Assembly: GCA_964546955.1 (NCBI GenBank)
Contig: CAZJLP010000015.1
Span: forward strand, 1-64,000
Direction of reading: 5' to 3'
DNA from: CAZJLP01 sp964546955
GTDB taxonomy: Bacteria > Verrucomicrobiota > Verrucomicrobiia > Opitutales > Opitutaceae
Length of the DNA stretch: 64,000 nt
In this document: positions 49,000-57,257 of the stretch, piece after piece
Numbering within the stretch: the stretch's first letter is position 1
How the letters are laid out: each line of letters begins with the position of its first letter
Position numbers and translations under genes: made by a program
The notes under the pieces: model-generated
Seen by the model: the letters and a program-made list of their open reading frames with translations, nothing else
Databases searched by the model: none
What the model was told of the DNA's origin: nothing

Positions 49000-49950
49000 T
49001 CAATCCCGCCGCACTGTCGTGGTGTCTGTTTGGCGAAGGAGCGCCGTCTCGGGATAGAACAAAGCGTGCTGATACGGCCGCCCGATTATTTGCACGGGCA
49101 AGTCCGGATTGAATACCGCCGACCAAGCCGACAGGGCGGAGGGCGATTTCACCACGGCGTCGCAGTCCGCGAGCAGCAACGAGTCGATCAGCGCTTCTTC
49201 CGCGTGCTCCCGCCCGTGGTGCGCGGGATCCAAGTGCAAAGCCGTTCCGCTGATCGAGCGCCGGCTGTCATAGGACACGATTTCGACCCCCTCGAGGGCG
49301 GAACGGACGTGTTCTAGAAATGCCATTTCGTCAGTGGCGACAAAGAGCAAGGGTTCGCCCGCCAATTCGGAAAGCCGCTCTCGAAGCAAGTCGGAGACGG
49401 CATGGTAATCGACTCTCCTCGCTTCAATTTCTTTGTCCGTTCCGCGGAAATGGCACCCGAGGGTTGAACCGCGCCGGAAATGCGCCGTGGCAAACCGGCG
49501 AACCTTTTCGGAGATCCTCGCCGCAACTGGAAAATAGTCGCGTTGAAGTTGAGCGGCTTCGTGGAGGCTGAGAGCCAGCGGTTGTCTGTAAAATGGCAGC
49601 TCCTGGAATTCTCGCACGGTGAGCGTAGTTTTCGCCGGTTCCAGCTGCGGCGCCCGCGGTTGGTCGAAGAGGAAAGGAAACCAATCTCCGCCGTCCTCTC
49701 CGTACTGAGGACTCGTGCAGGCGAGCCGCGGAGCAATGCCCCTGCTTTCGCAATAGGCGACAATATGAAGGCACCACGAGAGATGTGCGAAGAGGCCCAC
49801 GGGTGCGTGAAGGCGGAAGGTCAAGGCCGCGGGAGCGCGGTCGAGCGTGCGCCGATGGGCGCGTTGACGAATCGATCGGCGGACCGTCAACGCGCCATAG
49901 CGGGCGTAGACTCCCGCCGCGACGGCCTTGCGATTGATCCACCGAAGCAT
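49000..49950 (-). CDS. Fucosyltransferase-like (GT23/O-FucT-type) glycosyltransferase
   Basis: The 316-residue protein starts at the ATG at 49950 (MLRWINRKAVAAGVYARYGA), 13 bp after the upstream gene stops. An in-frame start at 50025 would overlap that gene. The segment GCHFRGTDKEIEARRVDYHA matches the HxRxTDK signature that binds GDP-fucose in alpha-1,6-fucosyltransferases (FUT8/NodZ type). LFVATDEMAFLEHVRSALEG and LLLADCDAVVKSPSALSAWS fit the C-terminal donor site. GDP-fucose as donor is an inference. Confidence 0.7.
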   Translation of the reverse strand: MLRWINRKAVAAGVYARYGALTVRRSIRQRAHRRTLDRAPAALTFRLHAPVGLFAHLSWCLHIVAYCESRGIAPRLACTSPQYGEDGGDWFPFLFDQPRAPQLEPAKTTLTVREFQELPFYRQPLALSLHEAAQLQRDYFPVAARISEKVRRFATAHFRRGSTLGCHFRGTDKEIEARRVDYHAVSDLLRERLSELAGEPLLFVATDEMAFLEHVRSALEGVEIVSYDSRRSISGTALHLDPAHHGREHAEEALIDSLLLADCDAVVKSPSALSAWSAVFNPDLPVQIIGRPYQHALFYPETALLRQTDTTTVRRD

Positions 49951-49963
49951 AGGCGGTGAAAGC

Positions 49964-50878
49964 TCAGGCTGCTTTGCGAGCGGTATGACGGCGGTTCGCC
50001 AGATACGCCTTGGTCCAAAGTCCAACGTTCTTCGGATTCAAGGGTTCAAGTCGGAGCGCGTTCTGCAGGACGGCGCGAGCTTCCTCGGGCGCTTCCCTCA
50101 GCAGCGTGCGCGCGGCCCATCGGTACAGGCTGGAGGGCCGAGTCCGGCGCAGCACGGGCGAGATCGCTTCCCAGTGCGCGTATTTCTCGCACAACCGCGC
50201 TGTTTCGAGGAGAATCGCCGCTTCTTTTCGAGACATGGAACTCGGGTGCTGCCGGTAAATGCAAGTGTTCTTGCCGCTATAGCGCAGGCGTCCGCCCAGC
50301 CAGAGGAGCCTCAGCCAATATTCCGTGTCGTTGCAAATAGGGTACTCGCTGGAGACCGGCCCAAAATGCGCGAAGGCGTCGCGCCGGATCATGACCGCCG
50401 ACGGCATGATCGAGAGGTTGCCCATGTAAAGCGCAGTCGGTAGGTCCGCGAGATCGGCGGGACTCGGCGTCCGAACGCCGGTACGTTCGCCGCGCTGCTC
50501 GTCAAAGAGGACCGAGCCGGAGTAGACCAGATCGCACAGGCCGCCCTGGCTGGCATCGAAAAGGGACTGAAGGTGATCCGGCTCCCACTGGTCGTCGGCG
50601 TCGAGGAAGGCGATCCAATGGCCTCGGGATGACGCGATACCGGTATTGCGGGTGGCGGGCAGACCGCGGTTCGCAGCATGCCGATTGTACACGACCGTTT
50701 GGCTGACCGTTCGGGCGAACGCCCGGGTCTGGTCTTCCGCCCGATCCTTGGAGCCGTCTTCTGTGACGATCACCTCCCAATGCGGGTACGTCTGCGCGCC
50801 GACCGAGCGCAGCGCTTGCTCCAGAAATTTGTCGGCGCGATAGGCGGGAATACAGACGCTGATGAGCGGCGAATACAT
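49964..50878 (-). CDS. Glycosyltransferase family 2 (paralogue B)
   Basis: The 304-residue GT2 enzyme starts at the ATG at 50878 (MYSPLISVCIPAYRADKFLE). It shares the order CIPAY, VTEDGSKDRAED, RGLPATRNTGIASSRGHWIA and FLDADDQWEPDHL with paralogue A (47842-48756), at clearly high identity in the first 130 residues. Divergence rises toward the acceptor-recognising C terminus, as expected for duplicated enzymes with different acceptors. It is 13 bp upstream of the fucosyltransferase-like gene. Confidence 0.88.
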   Translation of the reverse strand: MYSPLISVCIPAYRADKFLEQALRSVGAQTYPHWEVIVTEDGSKDRAEDQTRAFARTVSQTVVYNRHAANRGLPATRNTGIASSRGHWIAFLDADDQWEPDHLQSLFDASQGGLCDLVYSGSVLFDEQRGERTGVRTPSPADLADLPTALYMGNLSIMPSAVMIRRDAFAHFGPVSSEYPICNDTEYWLRLLWLGGRLRYSGKNTCIYRQHPSSMSRKEAAILLETARLCEKYAHWEAISPVLRRTRPSSLYRWAARTLLREAPEEARAVLQNALRLEPLNPKNVGLWTKAYLANRRHTARKAA

Positions 50879-51026
50879 GATGAAAACGCCGAGCCTCCAC
50901 GCTGAGATGACGGCCGACGGCGCGCCCATAGACGGGCAAATCGCCGATTGGTTCGCCGCCATCTGGAACGATCTATGTAAATTATGTGCAACACGCGCTC
51001 AGGCTCGCCTGCCCCGGATCCGCGAC

Positions 51027-51917
51027 TCAGGCGCGCGAAACAAGCGCCGGCAGAGCGGAACGCGCGACTTGGGCCCCCAAAGAGAGGTTCCATGGCGCGA
51101 GTTTCCAGGCTCTCCAGAGAGCGGCGGTGCTCTTGCGCGGATTCGTCGCCCGCACAAGCCGTCCATAGTTCGCGAGGCTGTGCGCCAGCAGGCGTTTTCG
51201 TTCGCGCACGGGGATGATAGGTACGTCCCGGTACTTTTCGTAGAAGGCGACTTCCTGTTCGGACCACAGCACGGTGCGCCCCATCGTGCTGGTCGCATGC
51301 TTGGCGTAGTGGCAGGTGAGCTGGGCCGTGTCCGCGAAACGGGCGCCGCGAATCGCGCATCGGAGCCAGTAGTCGCGATCCTCCCCGATGCGAAAGGCAG
51401 GATCGAAAGGCCCGCTCCGACGCACGATCTCGCGCGTGAGCGCCACGCAGGAGGAAGTGATGACTTCGCTCAACGCAAATAGTCTTTGAATGGGGTCGGC
51501 GAAAAAAGCCGAGGAGGGAGCATACGTCCCGAGCGCGGCTCCATTCTGCAGGTTAAACAGCTGAACATGCGCAACCGCGATATCGATGCCCGGCTTCAAA
51601 GTCTCCCGTGCCGCGGTGAGATGTGCAGGCGACCACCAATCGTCCGCATCGAGGAAGGCCAGCGCCTCCCCCGTGGCGAGTTCGAACAGTCGGTTGCGGG
51701 CGGTGGCGACGCCGCGATTGCGGCCCAGATTGTCGTACCGCACCGGCTGACGAACAGAGGCGGCAAAACGTTCGACCACCGATTGGGTCTGATCGCGCGA
51801 GCCGTCCTCGACCACGACGATTTCCCAATCGGCGTGTTCTTGCGCGCGCACGCTTTCCAGCGCCTTGCCGATGTAGGCGCCGGCGTTGTACGCGGCGATG
51901 AGAACGCTGAATTTCAC
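51027..51917 (-). CDS. Glycosyltransferase family 2 (paralogue C)
   Basis: The 296-residue GT2 enzyme starts with GTG at 51917 (MKFSVLIAAYNAGAYIGKAL). A longer frame to 52007 would overlap the epimerase gene. It keeps the layout VVEDGSRDQTQ, NRGVATARNRLFELATGEAL and FLDADDWWSPAHL, and is the most divergent of the three paralogues. It follows the epimerase gene by 26 bp. Confidence 0.87.
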   Translation of the reverse strand: MKFSVLIAAYNAGAYIGKALESVRAQEHADWEIVVVEDGSRDQTQSVVERFAASVRQPVRYDNLGRNRGVATARNRLFELATGEALAFLDADDWWSPAHLTAARETLKPGIDIAVAHVQLFNLQNGAALGTYAPSSAFFADPIQRLFALSEVITSSCVALTREIVRRSGPFDPAFRIGEDRDYWLRCAIRGARFADTAQLTCHYAKHATSTMGRTVLWSEQEVAFYEKYRDVPIIPVRERKRLLAHSLANYGRLVRATNPRKSTAALWRAWKLAPWNLSLGAQVARSALPALVSRA

Positions 51918-51942
51918 GGGTGGACCAACCGTCGCAAGGGAA

Positions 51943-53031
51943 TCAACGGACCTCAACCTCCGTCGCAAACCGGAGCCAGGCAAGGCTGCGCTGCATTCCC
52001 TCGGCAAACGGCACGGGCGGACGGTAGCCCAATTGCCGCTCGGCCTTGTCGTTAGGAAGTTTCCAGCGGCATTGCTGCAAGAGCGCCATCTCCTCGGTCA
52101 GGGCAGGGCCGGGCGCCGCGGGCAGGGTCCACGCGCCCGGCGGGGCGGCCGGGTTCCAGCTGGCCAGCAGCGTCTTGGTGGCGCGCTTGAGTTGGAACGG
52201 GATCGCCGGCAGGAGGGATTGTACCCAAGGTGTGGATACAGTCTTCTCGACCTTTTCGCGAAAGCTCTTTTCGAAGGAAGGCAGGCGATCCAGCCGATGG
52301 ATCGATGAGAAGTCCGCTTCCAGCGCGGCGGCCGCCCTGCGGTAGAAGTCGGCCCATGTCACCGTTTCCGCGTCGCCCACGAGAAAGACCTCTCCGTGTC
52401 CCATCGTCGTATCCAGGCAAAGCCGCGCGGCGTGGATCAAGTTGTCCACATACACCCCGTTGCAGATGCCGGCTCCGTTTTCGTAGAGCCACGCCCGGCC
52501 GTCGCGCAGTTCGGCGGCGAGGTCGGCGATCCAGCGAGAGCGGGGCCCGTAAACCACGCCGGGCCGCAGGGCGAACGCCTCAAGTTTGTGGCGGCGCGCT
52601 TCGCTGAAGAAGGATTGCTCGGCCCGGACCTTGGCATTGTTGTACTCCAAGGAGTGGTTCGTGTGAAGGGGGGTGGTCTCGGTGGTGCCGGTCGCGATGT
52701 TCTGACCGTGGACGGAGGCGCTGCTAAAATAAACCACGCGCGGCACGCCTGCTTGCGCGGCTGCTGCACAGAGCACGGCAGGCATCCGCTCGATCTGCGC
52801 GGGATCGCCGATCGCGGCATGGATCGCGGCTTGGCAGCCCTCCAGACCCTTGGCCAGCGATTCGACCTCGAGGGCGTCGGCCAGCCGCCACGGCAGGGAA
52901 AAACGCGCGGGCAGCGCGAGGCTGGCCGGTTTGCGCACGATCGGAACGACCTCGTGCAATCCGCCGAGGTGAAACTGCTCGACGATGCGACTCCCGATGA
53001 AACCGTTGGCTCCGATGACGGCGACTTTCAT
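51943..53031 (-). CDS. NAD-dependent epimerase/dehydratase (extended SDR)
   Basis: The 362-residue protein starts at the ATG at 53031 (MKVAVIGANGFIGSRIVEQF); a much longer open frame to 54192 is a shadow of the neighbouring gene. GANGFIGS (7-14) is the NAD-binding loop. YNNAK has the catalytic Tyr130 and Lys134, preceded by SSASVHG (Ser). It overlaps the stop of the Gfo/Idh/MocA gene by 4 bp (ATGA at 53031-53028). Together they may make a modified nucleotide sugar for the polysaccharide, but the product is unknown. Confidence 0.87.
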   Translation of the reverse strand: MKVAVIGANGFIGSRIVEQFHLGGLHEVVPIVRKPASLALPARFSLPWRLADALEVESLAKGLEGCQAAIHAAIGDPAQIERMPAVLCAAAAQAGVPRVVYFSSASVHGQNIATGTTETTPLHTNHSLEYNNAKVRAEQSFFSEARRHKLEAFALRPGVVYGPRSRWIADLAAELRDGRAWLYENGAGICNGVYVDNLIHAARLCLDTTMGHGEVFLVGDAETVTWADFYRRAAAALEADFSSIHRLDRLPSFEKSFREKVEKTVSTPWVQSLLPAIPFQLKRATKTLLASWNPAAPPGAWTLPAAPGPALTEEMALLQQCRWKLPNDKAERQLGYRPPVPFAEGMQRSLAWLRFATEVEVR

Positions 53032-54119
53032 GGCGCGCCCGTGGCGAGGGTTGCTGCGCGCGATGCTTCTGCCGGGGTGAACCAGGGATGAGGCAGCCAC
53101 GTGCGCTGTGTGTAACACGTCTCGATCAGGCGAAGCGAACGCACGCCTTCCGTGCCGGGAATGAGCAAGGGGGTGCGTCCCCGAATGGCGCCGAGGACGT
53201 TGAGCAGCTGGGCGATAAAACTCTGCGGATTGGTCGCGAGGGCCGATGGGGAGCGCTCGGTCAGCCTGGGACCGATCGGCTCGACCAGCTGCGCGCGAAG
53301 CGCGCCCGGTGTGCCCTGGAGCTGGACCAGGACGCCGTTGGCGTCGTTGACCTTCCACGAAACGACTCCGCGCTCGAAGACGAAACGGTATTGCTGCGCG
53401 GTCGCCCAATCGCGGCTCAAGTGGAGCGCGCCGCGCGCGCCGTTTGCGTGCGTGAGTTCGAGCCGGGAGTTCGTCTCGAGCCCGCCCATCGCGTCGTCCG
53501 CGTAGGCGAGCGCGCTCGGTTCGCCGAGCCACCAAATAAGGAGGTCGAGGACATGCACACCGATGTCGAGCAGTACTCCGCCGGGCGTCTGGGCCTTGTT
53601 GAAAAAAGAGGGGGTGGCCGCCGGCCATTTGAAAGGTCCGCCTTCCGCGATGGTATACGACCGAAGCGCCCCGAGCTGGCCGTCCGTACAGAGGCTCTTC
53701 AAATAGGCGCTCGAAGGAAAAAATCGTTTGTAAAGGCCGACCGCGAGCAGGCGGTTCGCGACGCGAGCGGCTTCGATCATTTGCTCGGCCTCGGCGGAAC
53801 TCGCGGCCATCGGTTTCTCGCAGAGCACATGCCACCCGCGGCTGACGGCCTCGATTGTCTGCGCCGCATGGAAACGCGGAGGGGAGGCGATGATGGCGAG
53901 GCTTCCTTCGGCGAGGTCGAGCGTCGTGGCGTGCTCGGCTTGGATCGCTCCGGGGAAAGCCCCGGCCAAGGCGGATCGCGCGCCCGCCGACGGATCCACC
54001 AACGCTTGGACCGTCAGTTCGCCTGCGGCCTCCAACGCCCGCAATGTTGGCAGGTAGAATTGCTGGGAAACGGCGCCGCAGCCGATCAGGACGACAGGAA
54101 CTTTCGATTGAGCAGTCAC
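53028..54119 (-). CDS. Gfo/Idh/MocA family oxidoreductase
   Basis: This 363-residue NAD(P)-dependent sugar oxidoreductase has the Rossmann loop VVLIGCGAVSQQFYLPTLRA (motif at 13-18), the HVLCEKPMAASSAEAEQMIE block with the Glu-Lys-Pro loop, and DIGVHVLDLLIWWLGEPSAL, the conserved C-terminal half. Members oxidise or reduce sugar hydroxyls, often of nucleotide sugars in polysaccharide loci. The 4-bp overlap with the epimerase gene suggests the two act on one pathway. Substrate unknown. Confidence 0.88.
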   Translation of the reverse strand: MTAQSKVPVVLIGCGAVSQQFYLPTLRALEAAGELTVQALVDPSAGARSALAGAFPGAIQAEHATTLDLAEGSLAIIASPPRFHAAQTIEAVSRGWHVLCEKPMAASSAEAEQMIEAARVANRLLAVGLYKRFFPSSAYLKSLCTDGQLGALRSYTIAEGGPFKWPAATPSFFNKAQTPGGVLLDIGVHVLDLLIWWLGEPSALAYADDAMGGLETNSRLELTHANGARGALHLSRDWATAQQYRFVFERGVVSWKVNDANGVLVQLQGTPGALRAQLVEPIGPRLTERSPSALATNPQSFIAQLLNVLGAIRGRTPLLIPGTEGVRSLRLIETCYTQRTWLPHPWFTPAEASRAATLATGAP

Positions 54120-54213
54120 GCGAGGAAGGCAGAGAGGACGCGCCCGGCGCGGCGAGAGTCAAGGTTGGACCGCGCGACCGACGCGTAGGCATTGCTTTTC
54201 AGCATCAAGGTCG

Positions 54214-55356
54214 TCATCGCAGCAAACCTTCCTCCAGTTGCCGGTGGATCGTTTCCGGATTGAACTGCCCGCGCGCCAGTTTTTGCACCGCCGCCGCGGA
54301 GGCCTGCCAGGTGGCTTGGCGGCGCAGACCGCCCGCCCAGCTGCTCAGCGCGGCTGGCTCGGCCGCGGTGTAGAAATGCGGATACGACTCCCGCGCGGCC
54401 CACCGGCCGATGGAGCTGTCGAGCGGCGCGACAACGGTGCACGGAAGGCCGAGATGAGCGTATTCGATGAATTTGCTCGGAAAGCTCGTCGCGATCCACG
54501 GCATTTCCGCGACGGACTCGCTGTACGACACAATCAAGCCGGCCGCGTTATCGAGCAGGTGTTGCAGTGCTTCGCGATTCCCCGGAAACGGCTGCACCCA
54601 GTCGGCCGGTTCGCTCGCGAGGAATGCGCGCAGCTCGGGGGAGTCCTTCGTCAGCAACACCAATTGCGCCCCGGCGGCCTGCAGCGCCCGGGCGATCTGA
54701 GCCAGGAGCGGGTATTGGGGCGGCCAGATGAAGCCCGCGTAGTAGACCTTCGGCTGCACCGAAAAAGAGGCCTGCCACGACGCCGGTTTGGTCCAACCTT
54801 CCGGGATCGGCAGCAATACCCCGCGGTTCGAAGCCTCGACCTCGTATTCGGCCGCCAATTCGGGCGAAACGAACCAATTGCGGTGCGTTTGCCGCAGGAT
54901 CCAGTTGTGACGGGCACGCAGCGTGATTTTTTCCGCCTCATTCCGGGCAAAGGCGGCGGCATCGTCGTGGATCAGCAAAGAAAGCGGTTTGCCCGATTGT
55001 TTGGCGAAATGAGCTGCGATTTCCGGGAAAAAGTCGGAGTGTGCGGCAAGATAGCCCAGAACGGCGTCCGGCGGTGTATCCGCGACAAGGTTACCGCACT
55101 CGCGGCCCAGCAACCAGGTCCGGAGCTTGCGCGAAAGGCTGCGGTCATTGCGAAACGGAGGCCACCAGGGCCGTCGCAAGGGGAGCTGGAGCACCTTCCA
55201 ACCGGCGCGATCGCAGGCGGTGCTATCCTGCCCGTGCTCTCCCACGATCGTGATTTCCCACCCGTGGGCGGCCAGGCGCTGGAGGTGGCGCAGGAGGATG
55301 ACCGGACTGCCGGTGCCTTCCGTGGGAGTTTGGCCGATATAAGTGAGTCGAGGCAT
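54214..55356 (-). CDS. Putative glycosyltransferase (GT-B type)
   Basis: The 380-residue protein starts at the ATG at 55356 (MPRLTYIGQTPTEGTGSPVI). Its first half has a GT-B-like loop (GTGSPVILLRHLQRLAAHGW) and SLLIHDDAAAFARNEAEKIT. The second half (VYYAGFIWPPQYPLLAQIAR, then FPSKFIEYAHLGLPCTVVAP) is donor-domain-like with a Lys-Phe-Ile-Glu-Tyr stretch. It begins 1 bp after the stop of the GT2 gene upstream. Family subclass uncertain. Confidence 0.75.
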   Translation of the reverse strand: MPRLTYIGQTPTEGTGSPVILLRHLQRLAAHGWEITIVGEHGQDSTACDRAGWKVLQLPLRRPWWPPFRNDRSLSRKLRTWLLGRECGNLVADTPPDAVLGYLAAHSDFFPEIAAHFAKQSGKPLSLLIHDDAAAFARNEAEKITLRARHNWILRQTHRNWFVSPELAAEYEVEASNRGVLLPIPEGWTKPASWQASFSVQPKVYYAGFIWPPQYPLLAQIARALQAAGAQLVLLTKDSPELRAFLASEPADWVQPFPGNREALQHLLDNAAGLIVSYSESVAEMPWIATSFPSKFIEYAHLGLPCTVVAPLDSSIGRWAARESYPHFYTAAEPAALSSWAGGLRRQATWQASAAAVQKLARGQFNPETIHRQLEEGLLR

Positions 55357-55357
55357 T

Positions 55358-56290
55358 TCAGCGGGGTCGCGGCACGAGTCCGACGGTTGCCTTCGCGACA
55401 TAGGCCAGGGCGCGCCACGAGCGTGCATCGGCCGGCGCCAGACGGCAGGCCCGAAACGCATAACGCCAGGCGGTCTGCGCACCGGGAAACCGGAGGGAGG
55501 TCAGGGCGAAATCGCGCGCGTCGTCGGCCCCAATTCGAGTATTTACGGGCGGTGCCGGCCAGTCTTCACGCCGAAAAGGCAATCCGCGCGCGGCGTAGGC
55601 TTGTTCCATCACCCAGAGTTTGCGCTGATGCCGGCCTTCATTGCGCGTAAAATTCACACTTTGCGAATGATACCGGTAGTGGAGCAGCACTTCCGGCAGA
55701 TTGGCGAGCCGCCCGATGCGGGCGAGTCGGAGGTAGAGATCGAGGTCTTCGAGCCATTGGGCTTCGACGCGATATCCGCCCACCCGTTCCACCGCATCCC
55801 GCCGCAGCATGATGGCCGGGTGGATCAGCGACCCGCCATCGCCGGCGAGCAATTGGCGTTCGAGGGCTTCATGCTCGGTTTCGCGGGGATTCCATTTCAC
55901 CAGCGCTCCCCGGTCGTCCATGTAGTTGAAATAAGAGCCGACGCAGACGCAGGCCGGGTTCAGCCGCAGGAACGCCACCTGTCGATCGAAGCGTTGCGGC
56001 AGCGACCAATCGTCGGCGTCCATGCGCGCGACAAACTCGCCGCGCGCCGCGGCCAGACCGTCGTTCAGCGCGCCTACAATGCCGGTGTTCGGCCGGCTGA
56101 AAACTTTGAGCCGAGGGTCCGCCGCGGCCATGACCTCCAGCATTGCCCGGGAGGAGTCGGTCGATCCGTCGTCGACCGCCACCAATTCGAAATCTTTAAA
56201 CGTCTGCGCCTGAATGCTCTCCACCGCGAGGCGCAGGTAACGCGCCGCGTTGTACACCGGCATGACGACGCTGATCGTGGGGGCGGGCAT
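55358..56290 (-). CDS. Glycosyltransferase family 2
   Basis: The 310-residue GT2 enzyme, from the ATG at 56290 (MPAPTISVVMPVYNAARYLR). A TTG at 56314, which overlaps the upstream stop by 4 bp, is also possible and would add eight residues. Motifs are VAVDDGSTDSSRAMLEVMAA, ARGEFVARMDADDWSLPQRF with the DxD and IHPAIMLRRDAVERVGGYRV. The MDADD/PQRF pair is standard in GT2 proteins that build capsule repeat units. Confidence 0.88.
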   Translation of the reverse strand: MPAPTISVVMPVYNAARYLRLAVESIQAQTFKDFELVAVDDGSTDSSRAMLEVMAAADPRLKVFSRPNTGIVGALNDGLAAARGEFVARMDADDWSLPQRFDRQVAFLRLNPACVCVGSYFNYMDDRGALVKWNPRETEHEALERQLLAGDGGSLIHPAIMLRRDAVERVGGYRVEAQWLEDLDLYLRLARIGRLANLPEVLLHYRYHSQSVNFTRNEGRHQRKLWVMEQAYAARGLPFRREDWPAPPVNTRIGADDARDFALTSLRFPGAQTAWRYAFRACRLAPADARSWRALAYVAKATVGLVPRPR

Positions 56291-56310
56291 GATGGCGCGG
56301 AGAGTTTCCG

Positions 56311-57252
56311 TCAACCCGTCAGGCGACGGAGGGCGGGCAGCAGCCAGGACTGCCGGGCCATCAGGCGGAGCAGGGCGATTTTCCGCAGCGACGGAGTCAT
56401 CACGATCTCGCTGTATAGCTTTTCATGCAGCCGGTCGACGGAGTGGGGATCGCGCGAGGCGGCAGTCGGCACCGCGGGATAGGTGCGAAGATGATGGAAG
56501 AACGGCTCTTTGAAGGTGGTGTGGGTTGCAGCCGAATCGAAGCCGAGATTTTCGATCAGATTCACGGAGGAAACCAGGTTGAGCCTCCGCTGCTCCAGCA
56601 TGCAAAAGTTCCACTGGAAATCCCATGTATCCAGTTTTTCGCTATACAGCGTATCGAAGTTGTGGGCGTGCCATTGATAGATCAGCGCATCGTCCACGAA
56701 TTCGCGAAAACGTTCCTTGGTGGCGGAATCGTGCCAGGCGGAGACGTCGAAGTGATAATCCTTCCAGGAGCGCTGCCAGGAAGCCCAGCCCCACATGTTG
56801 TTGAAGAAGGTCGGGATGGCCGGACCCCGGCGCGGCTCGAAACAGCCGATCGGATTGAATCCGCTGATGGCGTGCACCTTCGGCTCGTCGCGGTAGCGCT
56901 GCAGCATCGCCGAACAGAACGCGAAAAAGTCCGGATGAGGGAGCACGTCGTCCTCGAGCACGATGGCTTCGCCCAGCTGCGCAAACGCGGAAGTGAAGCC
57001 CGAGGAAAGGCGTCGTCCGCAACCCATGTTTTCTCCCGCGTAGTCGCGGGTGACCTCGCAGTCCCAGTCGAGCATCCCTTCGACGATCGCCCGCGTCTGC
57101 TGGCAGCGCTCGGCGTCGGTAGGACGCGCCGCCCTCGGCCCGTCGGCGATCAGGTAGAGCCGGGTAGGACGCTGGGCGCGAATCCGGGCGAACGTCCGTT
57201 TCGTGACGTCCGGCCGATTGAAGAAGACGTAGATGATCGGGGTGGTGAACAC
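56311..57252 (-). CDS. Putative nucleotide-diphospho-sugar transferase
   Basis: The 313-residue protein starts with GTG at 57252 (VFTTPIIYVFFNRPDVTKRT). The 75 upstream codons overlap another gene and are excluded. It resembles the family of capsule enzymes with an IYVFFNRPDVTKRTF start, IVLEDDVLPHPDFFAFCSAM with the EDD metal motif, FFNNMWGWASWQRSWKDYHF and NFCMLEQRRLNLVSSVNLIE. Acceptor and donor unknown. It starts 5 bp after the GT4 gene ends. Confidence 0.75.
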   Translation of the reverse strand: MFTTPIIYVFFNRPDVTKRTFARIRAQRPTRLYLIADGPRAARPTDAERCQQTRAIVEGMLDWDCEVTRDYAGENMGCGRRLSSGFTSAFAQLGEAIVLEDDVLPHPDFFAFCSAMLQRYRDEPKVHAISGFNPIGCFEPRRGPAIPTFFNNMWGWASWQRSWKDYHFDVSAWHDSATKERFREFVDDALIYQWHAHNFDTLYSEKLDTWDFQWNFCMLEQRRLNLVSSVNLIENLGFDSAATHTTFKEPFFHHLRTYPAVPTAASRDPHSVDRLHEKLYSEIVMTPSLRKIALLRLMARQSWLLPALRRLTG

Positions 57253-57257
57253 GGGCG

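Noticed and set aside
53032..54192. N-terminal extension of the epimerase (frame to 54192)
   Set aside because: It overlaps the conserved Gfo/Idh/MocA gene in another frame, and the GANGFIGS start at 53031 is the true N terminus.
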